Positions 1-10,105 of a stretch of 64,000 nt of DNA are shown piece after piece. Under the pieces are notes generated by a model. The model did not search any database and was not told where the DNA came from. It saw only the letters and a list, made by a program, of their open reading frames with translations. Position numbers and translations under genes: made by a program. This stretch comes from Diploptera punctata. Taxonomy: Eukaryota > Arthropoda > Insecta > Blattodea > Blaberidae. The stretch covers positions 248,001 to 312,000 of the forward strand of contig JASPKZ010008351.1 of NCBI GenBank assembly GCA_030220185.1, read 5' to 3'. Position 1 is the stretch's first letter. Each line of letters opens with the position of its first letter.

Positions 1-480
1 ATCAATTCATTTCTGTCTGTAATTCGTGACTTTATCCAATAAAGGCTGTACTTTCAATTCTTCTCTTATATCCTCATTCCTTATTCTATCAAGTCTTGTA
101 CATCCTTTTACTTGTCTTAGGAACCGCATCTCTGCCTTCTGTATTCTATCCTTCTGTCTTTTCACTGGAGCCCAAGTTTCACATCCATACAATATTGTGG
201 GAACCGCCATAACATTATACATTTTTATCTTGGTTTCTTTTCTAATTTTATTTTTGAATGTTCTCTGTATTGTTCCACACACCGTCTGAAATGTATTTAT
301 TTTGGAGTCAATATCTCTTTCCATATTGTAGCCAACATCACAGCCCAAATATTTGAAACTAGACACCTGTTCTATACTTTGATTTTCTAAAATAATTTTG
401 GATCTCACTGGATCACTTCTTCTAAAAGCCATGGTCTTCGTTTTCCTTACAGAAATCTTTAGATTCCAAACAGAGATATA
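1..480 (-). pseudogene. LINE group 1 reverse-transcriptase C-terminal fragment
   Basis: The minus-strand frame reads the end of a non-LTR retrotransposon polyprotein, downstream of the RT catalytic core. Visible landmarks are SKF/FKYLGCD, a CGTI segment, the YGCETW motif and AEMRFLRQVKGCTRLD, followed by IRNEDIREEL. These landmarks recur in the copies at 8.4, 29.6, 30.8 and 45.7 kb, so the assignment rests on within-window family structure as well as on known insect LINE C-termini. The copy runs off the left window edge before the usual GRRxxGRP tail. The open frame continues past 480 to 576, but that part does not resemble the family and is probably read-through. It is a truncated copy and not a functional gene. 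The LINE clade cannot be fixed from this part. Confidence 0.85.
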
Positions 481-493
481 TTTAGAATTAAGG

Positions 494-621
494 TGAATAA
501 GTGGCAAGTTGACCAAGAGGACAAACCGAAGAAAAAAACTGGAACAACTTGGACAGATGGGAGAAAACAAGCTCATAGCAAAAGAATGAAAGAAATTTGG
601 GCTGAAAGGAAACGCCTCTAA
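494..621 (+). other. Short coding-like fragment, unknown origin
   Basis: This frame of 42 codons ends in TAA at 619-621. It is rich in Lys, Arg and Trp (segments such as KKKTGTTWTDGRKQAHSKR and WAERKRL). It is too short to name. The Lys/Arg-rich end followed by a short A/T-rich tail suggests the 3' end of a retroposed or mobile-element reading frame joined to the LINE fragment on its left. I do not assign a function. Confidence 0.25.
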
Positions 622-661
622 GTACTTTGCGTAGTCCTACATGGGCTCATTCGAAATAAAA

Positions 662-1029
662 AAAAATAATAATAGCTTTATTTTACCTGGCAGAGTTAAG
701 GCCTTAAGGCCTTGTCTGCCACTCAACCAGGTTTTAAAAAATAAAAAAAAATTGTCTTACATCTAAATTACAATAAACGTAAACGATTACATGTTATAAA
801 TACAATTGAATTATTATTTATAATGTATTTTGATTTACTCTACATTTAACGAATTAAATGTATAATATGTACAAGATATATAAAAAACAAGGAAAAGATT
901 ATTAACGACATAGTATAAAATTAAATAAATAGAGAACAATTAATTATTAGACAACAGGTAACTGTATAAGCGTGACTAAAAGGTGCCAAATATGCAGCAA
1001 CCCCTGATATCTTGAGGAAGGAGATTCCA
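662..1029. other. AT-rich stretch with a 3'-end-like repeat motif
   Basis: The stretch opens with an A-run and AATAATA, followed by an imperfect GC-richer block near 690-735 (CCTGGCAGAG, GCCTTAAGGCC, ACTCAACCAGG) that can fold back on itself. The rest is featureless AT-rich DNA. The block looks like a repeat 3' end, but no second copy is in the window. Confidence 0.3.
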
Positions 1030-1385
1030 AGCTCTCCATACATTCCTATCCTGAGATAATCCTTTCCAATCATTTCCTGTATAATCTACTTCCCTCAAAT
1101 CATAGTTAATGTTATTCTCCAACCTCATTCTTGGTCTACCAACTGGGCGTTTTCCCTCTGGCTTTCCTACAAGAAGCTTCCAGCACGACTTTTATTCCCC
1201 ATACACGCAACATGTCCTGCCCATCGCAGTCAGACTTACTTAAATGTTCTTATTATATCTGACTTCCTATAAAGACCATGTAGCTCATTGTTTATAGTCT
1301 TCTCCATTCACCTGTCTGTTCATATCTCTTTGGTCCAAAAATTGTCCTAAGTACTTTATTCTCAAAGCTCAAACAGAAACGATAT
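1030..1385 (-). mobile_element. LINE group 2 3'-terminal fragment
   Basis: On the minus strand this matches the C-terminal coding end and short 3' end of the LINE group 2 copies at 38.8 and 61.7 kb (segments GKPEGKRPVGRP, NYDLREVDYTGND, QDRVWRA). It is interrupted by small indels and has no open frame. It lies head to head with the plus-strand group 2 copy that starts near 1,390. Confidence 0.8.
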
Positions 1386-2755
1386 ACAACTTAATATTCC
1401 GATTAATTTATAGATAATGCTTGAAATTTCATTTTTGTACATTTTCTGGTACAGAATTTTCCTTTAAGACCTGGAAAATACGAGTATCTACAAATTGCCT
1501 ATACATTTCCATCCTTAGACTCTTATTTATTCTAGGAGATCATCTAAGTGGATTTAGAACAAACAGGTCTACAAAAAATCAGATTTTTAGTATAAGACAG
1601 ATTTTTAGAAAATACATGGAAATATAATGGCACTGTACAGCAACTGGATATAGACTTCAAAAAAGCATACGATTCAATTAAGAGGGAGAAGTTATATAGT
1701 ATCCTGCTGGAATTTGGAATTCCTAAAAAGTTGTTAGACTTATACAAATGTGTCTAAATGGCACAAAGAGTAGGGTGCGTGTAGACAAACAGTTTTCGGA
1801 TACTTTTGAAATCCACAATAGGTTGAAGCAAGGAGATGCACTATCTCCTCTACTATTTAATTTTGTACTAGAACTAGAGCATGCCATCAAATCCTTAGCG
1901 GATGAAGAAAGCCTACAACTCAATGGCATTAATAAGCTGTTAGTTTATGCTGATGATGTAGTACTATTGGGCGATAGCGAAGAGATATTGAAGGCCAACA
2001 CGTACGCACTATTGAGTAACACTAAGAAATTGGGGCTGGAAGTAAATATCAATAAAACAAAATATATGTAGCTAGTGACAAATGAGGGAAACATTGAGGA
2101 AGTGACTGAATTCAAATACCTAGGAACAACAATCACAAATAGGAATGAGGTGCACAAAGAAATTAAACATAGGCTCAATTCTGGAAATGCGTGATATTAT
2201 GCATTACAGAGACTCTTGACGTCCCAATCCTTCCAAAAAAAAAAAAAAACCACGTTAAAATGAAAATATATAAAACTATTATTCTACCAGTTATATGTAC
2301 GGATGCGAAACATGGACTCTTACTTTAAGGGAGGAAAGGAGATTACGAGTATTTGAGAATAAAGTTCCTAGGAAATCTTTTGGACCAAAGAGAGATGAAC
2401 AGATGAATGGAGAAAAGTACATAACAGTGAACTACATGGTCTTTATAGGAAGCCACATATAATAAGAACAGTTAAGACTCGTAGACTGCGATGGGCAGGA
2501 CATGTGGTACGAATGGGGAATACAAGAGACGTGCATGGAATCTTCTTATAGGAAAACCAGAAGAAAAACGCCCAGTTGGTAGACCATGAATGAGGTGGGA
2601 GAATAACAAACTATGATTTGAGGGAAGTAGATTATACAGGGAATGATTGGAAAACATTAGCTCAGGATAGGGATGTATGGAGAACATGTCCGCGCGGCCA
2701 TGCAGCTATGGGTTCGATAGTGCCAGTGAGTGAGTTAGTTAGTTAGTTAGTTAGA
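1386..2755 (+). pseudogene. LINE group 2 RT to 3' end, 5'-truncated and decayed
   Basis: This is the longest group 2 copy here. The open piece at 1,748-2,071 holds the RT core: NRLKQGDALSPLLFNFVLE (palm motif before the catalytic box) and YADDVVLLGDS (catalytic YADD), then LGLEVNINKTKYM. Downstream, across stop codons and frameshifts, come TEFKYLGTTI, HKEIKHRLNSGNA, RRLRWAGHVVRMGN and NYDLREVDYTGNDWKTLAQDRDVWR. The copy ends in GAGTTAGTTAGTTAGTTAG at about 2,737-2,755. Such short tandem 3' tails instead of poly(A) are known from RTE-like LINEs, but the clade is not settled here. An A-run at 2,236 and many stops show that it is dead. The 5' part (EN and early RT) is missing or unrecognisable. 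Confidence 0.85.
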
Positions 2756-3448
2756 CTCTTATTTAAAAAAGTCTCTGTGGTCCTTGGTTTTATAAGTTTT
2801 CTAGAATGTTTTATTTCTATTTTGCTACAACACAGGTTATATCACCGTTCTCATCTGCTACCTTTGCTTAATGGTCAGCCAGCTAATTTCCCTTGATACT
2901 TTGAAGTCTATTACCACTTTTCTCTTTATATGGTCACGATGTTTATTTATGTCACTTATGACCATGTTTTTTTTATTGAAAACTCTCAACATGGCGCATT
3001 ACATGAGTATTTATTAGCAATTTTTATTGTTTGCAGGAATCAAATAACTTATACAAGTTTTTAGTTCTTTCGTACTGACTTTATTCTCGTTTTAAAATAT
3101 CAATATTTTACGCAAATAGAACCTACAAAACATTTCTTTAAATTTTTAGGGTTTTGAGCCCTCAAGATTCAACCAAAAACATAAACTGACATTGGCCAGT
3201 CTAAACAAATGCCACTTGAAGGAAGATTTTCTTTTTTCTTCACAACGGGAGACATCTTTCTGCAGAACAATTATACTTGTAAGCACCTGTACCATTAGAG
3301 TCCCGAACTGGCGTTTAGAGTCTTCCGCGTCAACGAAGCACGATAATGATAACCTTTGACCTCCAAAGAAAAAGTTAAATCAGTTGTATGCGTAGTCAAT
3401 TTGACACGGATTTCTAAAAACAGTGTTCAAGTTTTTGAACAGGTAGTA
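2756..3448. other. No feature recognised
   Basis: This is AT-rich single-copy-looking DNA. There is no ORF with recognisable content and no similarity to the repeat families named in this annotation. Confidence 0.4.
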
Positions 3449-3462
3449 TAAACGTATACATT

Positions 3463-3627
3463 AGTCCGTCGCCGTGGCGTGGTCGGTGGAGTCCCTACCT
3501 TCCACTCCGGCGACCCGGGTTCGATTCCCGGCGGGGTGGGGATTTAAAAAATCTCCACTTTGGGTCTGGGTGTGTGTGCTGTCCCTAATGCTCACGTGAG
3601 TGCACATTTCCTAATAAAATAAATAAA
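3463..3627 (+). mobile_element. SINE-D, tRNA-derived short retroposon, complete
   Basis: The tRNA-like head has the box A-like GTGGCGTGGTCGGTGGAGTC and a perfect box B, GGTTCGATTCC, near 3,518. A roughly 90-bp body follows, and the 3' end is a simple (AAAT)n tail. It is flanked by a 14-bp target-site duplication with one mismatch: TAAACGTATACATT at 3,449-3,462 and TAAACGTTTACATT at 3,628-3,641. It would be transcribed by RNA polymerase III and mobilised by a partner LINE. It is the only copy of this family in the window. Confidence 0.85.
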
Positions 3628-3641
3628 TAAACGTTTACATT

Positions 3642-4075
3642 TCGTTAGTATATGTAGAAAATAGAGTATTACGCTTTTTTCTGTGAAGTTTCTTGCAGAT
3701 GAATATGAATAAAGTTGGAGAAAATACCGTGTAAGAAATTAACAATTCTTCTTTTGTATACTATCTCCTTATGAGACAATTCTCGTCTATCTCTCTTTAA
3801 GCTGACAGAGATTTTGGATATAACCGGTTTCAATCCTAAAGCGTCTCTGTGGTCGGAAGAAGCAAGTTCCTTGACGTCCTTTCAAGAGAGACTCGAGTTA
3901 AAAAGTGGCGGTGGTGGATGCAATCGAACTGCTAGTCACAGGAACAAGAAAAGCAGACGTTCGCTGGCTACAGAGATTTCAAAGTCTAGTTTTAAAATTC
4001 TCGCATTAACTTTCATTTGAAATCTTTATCGTTTTTCGTTTTACTTTTATGCTCTCTGCTGACTTATAAACACTA
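3642..4075. other. No gene recognised
   Basis: An open frame of 68 codons at 3,814-4,020 has no recognisable motif. Otherwise this is plain AT-rich DNA. Confidence 0.35.
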
Positions 4076-4610
4076 ACTAACTCACTGGCACTATCGAACC
4101 CATATGTTCATGGCCGCGCGAACATAAGCTCTCCATACATCCCTATTCTGAGCTAATGTTTTCCTATTATTCCCTGTGTAATCTACTTCCCTCAAATCAT
4201 AGTTCATGTTATTCTCCCACCTAATTCTTGGTCTACCAACTGGGCGTTGCCCCTCTGGTTTTCCTACAAAAAGCTTCCATGCACCTCTTTCATTCCCATT
4301 CGTGCCACATGTCCTGCCCATCGCAGCCTGCAAGACTTAACTGTTCTTATTATATCTAGCTTCCTAAAAACGCCATGTACTTCACTGTTAAGCAGTTTTC
4401 TCCATTTACTCGTTCATCTCTCTTTGATCCAAACATTTTCCTAGAACTTTATTCTCAAATACTTGTATTCTCCTTTCCTCCCTTAAAGTAAGAGCCCATG
4501 TTCTCAAATACTTGTATTCTCCTTTCCTCCCTTAAAGTAAGAGCCCATGTTTCGCATCCGTATAATATAACTGGCATATGACAAATTTCTATAAAAATAT
4601 GTATAGCCTT
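4076..4610 (-). pseudogene. LINE group 2 3' end with internal tandem duplication
   Basis: The minus-strand frame at 4,091-4,333 reads the group 2 C-terminus (GKPEGQRPVGRPRIRWENN, YDLREVDYTGN, DVWRAYVRAAM). The 3' tail is the CTAACTAACTCACTGGCAC block on the plus strand at about 4,072-4,090. Further upstream in the element, a 49-bp unit is repeated in tandem at 4,452-4,500 and 4,501-4,549, covering the LTLREE...EYL-coding part. Frameshifts separate the pieces. Confidence 0.85.
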
Positions 4611-4662
4611 TTAATTTGCGTTTTTGTGTAGACATGGTGTTTGGAATATTAATAATTATAAT

Positions 4663-5025
4663 ATTCTTCTTCTTCCTTCCAACTAGTAGGCAAAGGCCTG
4701 TTACGATCCTATAGAAAATTTTCCCTCCAACGTTTCATAGGACGGCTCAGTGATCTTCGTCCTCTTGGTATATAATTATAAACAGCTTTGGGGATCCGAT
4801 TTGAACTCATTCTTTCTAGATGGTGTTTCCAATTTAGTTGGTACTGTTTAATATATTCCAAAATTGGCATAATCTTCAATTCTTTTAAGATATCGGTATT
4901 CCTTTTCCGATCCCATCTGGTGTAACCCGCTGTTCTGCGCATGAATCTCATTTCACAAGCCGTTATTCTGCTTTCATGTTGTCTTTTTAGTGTCCATGCT
5001 TCACTACCACTAGGTCAACACTGGT
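4663..5025 (-). pseudogene. LINE group 1-like C-terminus with (GAA)n tail
   Basis: The minus-strand frame at 4,709-4,951 reads MRFMRRTAGYTRWDRKR, then the LKELKI / W..HLERM / RIPKAVYNYIPRGRRS pattern, which is the group 1 end layout with divergent sequence. The 3' end on the minus strand is GTAACAGGCC...TTGGAAGGAAGAAGAAG. The same 3' end, also followed by (GAA)n, recurs at 62,990-63,080, so this defines a subgroup. It is 5'-truncated near 5,025. Confidence 0.75.
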
Positions 5026-6792
5026 CTAGCCAAATAATTATAATAATTATTGAAAAGACATGTCGTTCTCGCAGTAATGGATGTATATAAAATGAAGAGG
5101 TGCCAGATTCCTAGACCTATTCTTTCAGATAACTTATTAGCCTAAGTGGTTTTGAGATAGGGCATCCATATACAATCTTCAGTTGGCGAATTCGATTCTT
5201 TCTACGGTCACTGGAATTTATCGGAGAGGAAGTAAAATGCGATATGTCACATCTATGTCAGGCACATTAAAGAATATCACATCCCTGACAAAAATATGAG
5301 GTGTATGTCACGCCTGAGGTAGATCTAGCTTTAAGCAGAAATAAGTGATACCGGTATTAGCCTACATCCTCTTAACAAACAATACATTTTCATGGTGCGA
5401 AGACCCTTAGCTTTCCAACCAGCTGCTGGCTTCACAACCACTGTTATGAATACATAGAGTATTTTATATAGATATTTAATTATTTGTAGATTATTTTAAT
5501 TATTCAAACAAAAGTTTGGTGAAATAAAGTTTTAAAAAATTTCAGAACAGGGTTTTCAAGGAAGGCTAACTGTAAAATCTCTACATTTAGCAATGGAATG
5601 TTACTACAGTTTGGGGAGTTGTAGGTCAAAGCTCAGTATTTAACCCTGGAAAAGTAAGGGACTCCTGTATGCTGGGAAAGCAAGAGCAGCTGATGGGTGA
5701 GTCAAGCTACCATTTTTCTTAACAAAATTCGCTAGGATCAGTTAGCAATGTAGTCAAGTTTCTTAAACGTTTTAATTCTGTTTTTTTCCAAGGTGTAGGA
5801 GTATTAGATACATTTTTTTTAAAATGTAGATTAGGGTAGATTTATAAACCCAAATCTCCCGTTCTGAAACTCTAAGAAAGTTCGAAAGTAGAGCCTCTTA
5901 AAATAAGCTTAGATTAGTTATTTAGGGTAGATACTTAGGGTTATTTGTAATCATTATTCTCTAGAAATAAAAATAGATAAATTAAGAATCCATTTATTTA
6001 TGTTCAAAAACATGTAGCCATATATATAACTGTACATCCTCATACTAACGCTCGGCTAGAAACTCATGCTACCAGAATTTCCAAGACCCGAAGGTCCTTT
6101 AAGCCTAAGAAAACCAGCGGATCATAACAACCACTTTTGTATTTTACAGAGGTGGGTATCTTATATAGGAATGGCATGTAGTCATCGTGTCGAGTCCCCA
6201 AGCGTTATATTTGGTTTTTCTCAGCATGGAGCAGCTACTCATTGTAGCTACGTAAATTCCTCACAATGCTGGGTGGGCACTGGCCCCATACTATTTGAAA
6301 TTCATGATAAAATGTCTTCTTGCATGGGGACAAAAACCAGTGCAAGCCCCGTAGCTCTGAGCCATGGCATCATTCGACTAGGGCGTGGGGCCAAACAGTA
6401 GTTAATTTTATAAAAATCCTTGAAGGAGAAGGGCTTTTATCTCGAGTAGAGTTATCATAGCTTGGGTAAACTGAAACCAATGGCAGTCGGTTTTGTAGTT
6501 TAACAAGCTTATGTATGGGGTGCTGGACAACATCGTCTCGCCAAGCCTAAATGTTAAGGTATTACGCACTTCTCGTACAATATGAATTATTTATTGAGTA
6601 CTTAGATTTGCAGTAGAAAGGTGCGTAAAGTAAACTCCATCATTAGAGCAATGATCTCAGTTTTTGTTGCACATAAGATTCGAGACTACAGATAATAATA
6701 AAAATAACACAGATACCAGTCATACTTGTTTTTCACATTTTTAATCTCATAATTTATTTTTTTTTAAATATAGCTGTTGCTGCTCCTGCTGC
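5026..6792. other. No gene recognised
   Basis: About 1.8 kb has no repeat family that recurs in the window. A 111-codon open frame at 6,066-6,401 begins with Met and has slightly higher GC, but I see no domain, signal peptide or membrane segment. I do not call it a gene. The sequence could hold diverged repeats that only a library search would find. Confidence 0.35.
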
Positions 6793-6842
6793 TGCCGCTG
6801 CCACTACTACTATTACTACTACTACTACTACTACTACTACTA
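6793..6842. repeat. Trinucleotide microsatellite (CTG)n/(ACT)n
   Basis: The array runs from imperfect CTG units into uninterrupted ACT units. Related ACT/AAT arrays stand at 7,230-7,293 and 7,636-7,722 with SINEs between them, so the three are probably parts of one ancestral array split by insertions. Confidence 0.9.
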
Positions 6843-6846
6843 CAAC

Positions 6847-7229
6847 GTCCACCGCTGTGGTCTCGAGGTAACGTGCTGCCTTGTCACGCAACGGGCCCAG
6901 GTTCTATCCCCGGTCGGGACAGTTTTTGTGGGTGAGGTTTTTATTGGGGGTCTTCCTAACCTGTAAGACAAATGTCAGGAAAACTTTAAGGCCCAAATCG
7001 ACCCCGAAATCACATGGCCTTGTCAATCATCATTCATACTCATCTTAGATTAAGCTTAGGATTAGGGACTCTCCTGGCGCACCACTATCATATCATCATC
7101 AGCAGCAGTCATATCATCGGGACAACGTAACCCCGCCTTCCAGGCGCCCCAACCTCAGAAGTGCGTTACAAGCACACCATGCCAAGAGAGAACACCAGGA
7201 ATGATGAAAGACAACCTGGGACATTTGCT
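6847..7229 (+). mobile_element. SINE-A, subtype A1 (type description)
   Basis: This is a tRNA-headed SINE. The head reads CACCGCTGTGGTCTCGAGG (box A region) and a box B region near 6,895 that is GGTTCTATCCC here and GGTTCGATCCC in better copies. The body has GTGAGGTTTTTAT, CTGTAAGACAAATGTCAGG and a CATCATCATT-rich stretch. The A1 3' module contains CCCGCCTTCCAGGCGCCCCA and CCATGCCAAGAGAGAACACC, and ends near ACCTGGGACATT. Other A1 copies are at 14.1, 17.4, 23.5, 23.9, 26.5 and (fragment) 35.4 kb. Confidence 0.9.
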
Positions 7230-7243
7230 ACTACTACTACTAG

Positions 7244-7278
<35 letters not shown>

Positions 7279-7293
7279 ATAATAATAATAATA
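7230..7293. repeat. Microsatellite (ACT)n then (AAT)n
   Basis: Imperfect ACT units pass directly into AAT units. The open frames of poly-Thr/poly-Asn or poly-Val that cross it are artefacts of the repeat. Confidence 0.9.
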
Positions 7294-7627
7294 ATCTTGT
7301 ATCTTGTAAGCCCAGAGATTTAGACGCTCTCCCCCTACAGGAAAGAATTTGAACCATACTAATTTAGTTACACTTGTTTTCGTATAATGTCATTGGAGTG
7401 GTCCGTGGTCATCGTTCCGCCTCATACTGACATCTAGGACACCAAGGTAGTACTAGGACGGGAAAATTCGGTACAGTTTGCTTAGAGGCCTTTTCATTCA
7501 TGCTTAAGGATCTTTTACGAGCCTGAAAATCTTCAAACTCGGGACCCACGGCTTAAAGTCCCTCCCGGAGGACTTGCTCCTTGGATTTTTCCATCCTAAA
7601 AAAATCCATCGACCCCGGGCCGGGTTT
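7294..7627 (-). mobile_element. SINE-B (type description), head partly lost
   Basis: SINE-B reads on its own strand: tRNA-like head (TCGCGGTGGACTAGTGG, box B GGGTTCAAACCC), then GATGGATT..., AAATCC, CTTTAAGCCGTGGGTCC, CGGAACGCTGACCAC, AAGTGTAACTAAATTAG, GAACGCCTAAATCTCTG and a CTTACAA end. This minus copy keeps the body and 3' end and stops inside box B at its 5' side (CCCGGCCCGGGGTCGATGG). Other copies are at 11.3, 34.2, 35.6, 38.5 and 49.2 kb. Confidence 0.85.
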
Positions 7628-7635
7628 CTTCTTCT

Positions 7636-7652
7636 ACTGCTGCTGCAGCTGA

Positions 7653-7696
<44 letters not shown>

Positions 7697-7722
7697 ATAA
7701 TAATAATAATAATAATAATAAC
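7636..7722. repeat. Microsatellite (CTG)n-(ACT)n-(AAT)n
   Basis: This is the right-hand part of the split trinucleotide array. It shows the same order of CTG-like, ACT and AAT units as the arrays on the left. Confidence 0.9.
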
Positions 7723-7959
7723 ATACTACTCGAGAAAAGTCACACTCAGGACACGTTCGACGTAGATAGTAGGTAGATAATATATTAATAGTGTTTAATT
7801 TCTCGAGTAATAGGCGCGTTGCGATTCAAACCTAGACGTGAAAGGCCCGACAAAATATTCTTTCAAATATCATAAATGTATGTAGTTTTCCTTCCGAAGG
7901 AAACCATACACAGTGAATTTTAGATCCTGAAAAAAAAATCTCTAACTTGGACTGGGTTA

Positions 7960-8013
7960 CTGAAACTGGCACTGATGAAGATGCACATGACCGAAAATGC
8001 TATAGTAAGTTTT
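7960..8013 (+). other. Possible decayed Penelope-like 3' tail
   Basis: The string ACTGATGAAGATGCACATGA followed by CCGAAAATGCTATAGTAAG has the order CTGANGA - hairpin - GAAA seen in the clearer PLE tails at 13.9, 16.7, 36.6 and 43.5 kb. It is short and could be chance. Confidence 0.35.
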
Positions 8014-8021
8014 TAACATAT

Positions 8022-8358
8022 TCATCCATAGTAATTCTGCCCGAAGGCAGGTCCTTCACTGCAATCATAGCATTTTCATGCTATGCTTACAGCTTTACTA
8101 GGGAATTGTAGGTGTGGTAGCTTCCCGTTGCTTTCCACACCGGCGAAGGGTGATAATGATGATGATATTAATAAGGATGATGATAATGATGATGACCATA
8201 TGATTTCGGGGATAGTTTGGACCTTAAAGTTTTCCTGACATTTGTCTTTCAGGTGAGAAAAAAAAAACCGATAAAAACCTCATCCATTAAAACTGCCCCG
8301 ACCGGGGCCGCTGCGTGACAAGGCAGCACGCTACCTCGAGACCACAGCGGTGGACCTA
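8022..8358 (-). mobile_element. SINE-A, subtype A2 (type description)
   Basis: The head and body are as in A1 up to the GGCCATATGATTTCGGGGA segment. The 3' module is then different: on its own strand it contains CACCGGTGTGGAAAGCAACG, GGGAAGCTACCACACC, ATAGCATGAAAATGCTATGA and GACCTGCC, and it ends in ATTACTATGGATG. It is flanked by an 8-bp duplication, TAACATAT, at 8,014-8,021 and 8,359-8,366. Other A2 copies are at 15.5, 35.96, 43.6 and 47.8 kb. Confidence 0.9.
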
Positions 8359-8384
8359 TAACATATAGGCCTACTTTTATTATA

Positions 8385-8535
8385 ACTAGTAATTTTTTCA
8401 AGGATATCCTTTTTCATCCCAGATAGAGAGATAATATCCAAGATATTTAAATTGATTAGATCTCTCTACAATTTTATTCTGGAGAAAGATTTTACTTTGT
8501 ATGGGGTCCTTCCCATGAAATGCCATGTTACACTC
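8385..8535 (-). pseudogene. LINE group 1 fragment
   Basis: The minus strand reads MAFHGKDPIQSKIFLQNK and then FKYLGYYLSIWDEKG. This is the same stretch as MAFCGRNTLRAKI...FKYLGCDIS in the copy at 30.8 kb. Only about 50 codons survive. Confidence 0.75.
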
Positions 8536-9124
8536 TATATAAGTAATTCATCTGATTGAACTAAATTATGTGTTCAGTATAAGAATTTTTTTTTTAATTT
8601 GTGCTAACAATAATGATTATGTGAAATAATATTATTATAGGTTATAGTTATCAACTAAAATAGTTCTTGTCACCATTAAAATCTAGGGACCATACATAGA
8701 TTGATAAGATAATACTAATTCAAGTTAACTCACTAATGCACTTGACTGTACAACTTCGAGTTTGTTGATCTCTACGGCCATAAATGAGTAAGCGAAATAT
8801 TTCTTGCCCTCTACAACACACGCAATGATTCTCGAGGCCAACCAAATATTCAAGTCAACTTATTCAAGAAAACAAACTAAATATGTGGGCGATCTTTCCA
8901 TAACCTGTACAAAGAAACATTGCAATGAAATGAGTATGTTTTTTTTTGTCTCTCACGTTTGGAGTTATTTGGCCAGTATTCAACAAAAACTTGGAATAAA
9001 AACTTATGTCGATGGAAATGGATTTCTTGAGGGGAGCAGGAAGATGTTCAAAGATCTTCAAAATTAGAAAAAATAAGAAATACTGTCATATGAGAAAAAA
9101 CAGTAACAGTTCCAACGTTAAAAT
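8536..9124. other. No gene recognised
   Basis: An 87-codon open frame at 8,804-9,067 shows no known motif. The rest is AT-rich DNA without a recurring repeat. Confidence 0.35.
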
Positions 9125-9495
9125 ACCGGTCGGAGACTTGGCCTTTAACGATCTCTGATACAAATCAAATTGAGACAATAGAAATGAGATTTCTCATATC
9201 AGTTGCACGTGTATCTCTTAAGAGATGTAAATAGAAGTGAAGATATCAGAGATGAATTACAAATATATAATATAAACGAGAGAATACACACAAATAAACG
9301 TAATTGGTTTGAACGTATACAAATAATGCCAAATAATATTTTATCAAAACAGCTGCTTCATTATAGGCCTCTAGGCAGAAGAAATGTAGGAAGACCAAAA
9401 CGTCGTTGGAAAGACGACCTGCACCTGCAGCATATAGTGCACCGGGGAGCGGAACGGGCCAACAGGCCCATACCTTGAAGTTGATGATGATGAGA
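9125..9495 (+). pseudogene. LINE group 1 C-terminus
   Basis: It reads IEMRFLISVA, then (after a frameshift) RSEDIRDELQIYNINERI, NWFERIQIMPNN and LHYRPLGRRNVGRPKRRWKDD. These are the AEM.FLR, IR.EL, I....W...I and GRRNVGRP blocks of the family in order. A GC-rich stretch and a GATGATGATGA tail follow. The YGCETW region and everything upstream are missing. Confidence 0.8.
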
Positions 9496-9499
9496 AAAA

Positions 9500-9850
9500 A
9501 AAGAATATTATATATTCAATAGTAGATTATATAAGATACAAGCAATTAAAATGGTATGGGCATGTACGACGAATACAAAAATAAATGTTACCCAGAAAAG
9601 CACTGGGTGGCGTTCACAAATTTGTATGGGCATGTACGACGAATGCAAGTAGAAATGTTACCCAGAAAACACTGGAATGGTGTTCACCTGGAAGGAGGAA
9701 AGGAAGACCTCGAAACTCGTGGATGCAAGAAATAAGAACTGGAATGAGAACAAGAGGACCGGAGGATATGGAGTGGATGGATAGAGACGAATGGAAAAGG
9801 AAAATTGAAAGATGTGTAAATATTGAAAATCTGTACACAAATAAATAAAT
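9500..9850 (+). pseudogene. LINE group 3 C-terminus with tandem duplication
   Basis: The open frame at 9,585-9,848 ends with GRRKGRPRNSWMQEIRTGM, then RGPEDMEWMDRDEWKRKIER, a C-terminal layout of a third LINE tail type in which the GRPR..W box is followed by W.DR..WK. A 70-bp unit (beginning TATGGGCATGTACGACGAAT) is present twice, at 9,555-9,624 and 9,625-9,694, and disrupts the frame. Confidence 0.7.
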
Positions 9851-10105
9851 TGCCAACTAAAAGTGAAATCAGTTAAATTGACTTGTTATACAAGCGCACA
9901 AATGGAAAAAATCATATTACAAATATTTCGTACACAAAATATTGAAATACATATTCTATATGTCGATTTTCTTTTGCTAGCATTTGGTAGCGTTCATATC
10001 TATTCAAATCACATCTAACATACAAAACACAACACATAGGGCTACTATAGATCTCGAGAAACCCATAAACAAACTAAACAAATTACTCATTGCAACAGCA
10101 ATAGT
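9851..10105. other. No feature recognised
   Basis: Plain AT-rich DNA. Confidence 0.4.

Noticed and set aside
2737..2755. TTAG repeats as telomeric DNA
   Set aside because: The unit is TTAG, not the insect TTAGG, and it coincides with LINE group 2 3' ends at several loci.
3463..3540. Genuine tRNA gene
   Set aside because: Box B is perfect, but the sequence continues into a body with (AAAT)n tail and is flanked by a target duplication, so it is a SINE head.
6066..6401. 111-codon open frame with Met start
   Set aside because: No domain, homology-like motif or gene context. Kept only as part of an unassigned stretch.
7166..7765. Open frames with long Val, Leu, Thr or Asn runs on both strands
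   Set aside because: They are translations of ACT/AAT microsatellites and SINE sequence. No independent coding evidence.
8804..9067. 87-codon open frame
   Set aside because: AT-rich chance frame without motifs, next to LINE debris.
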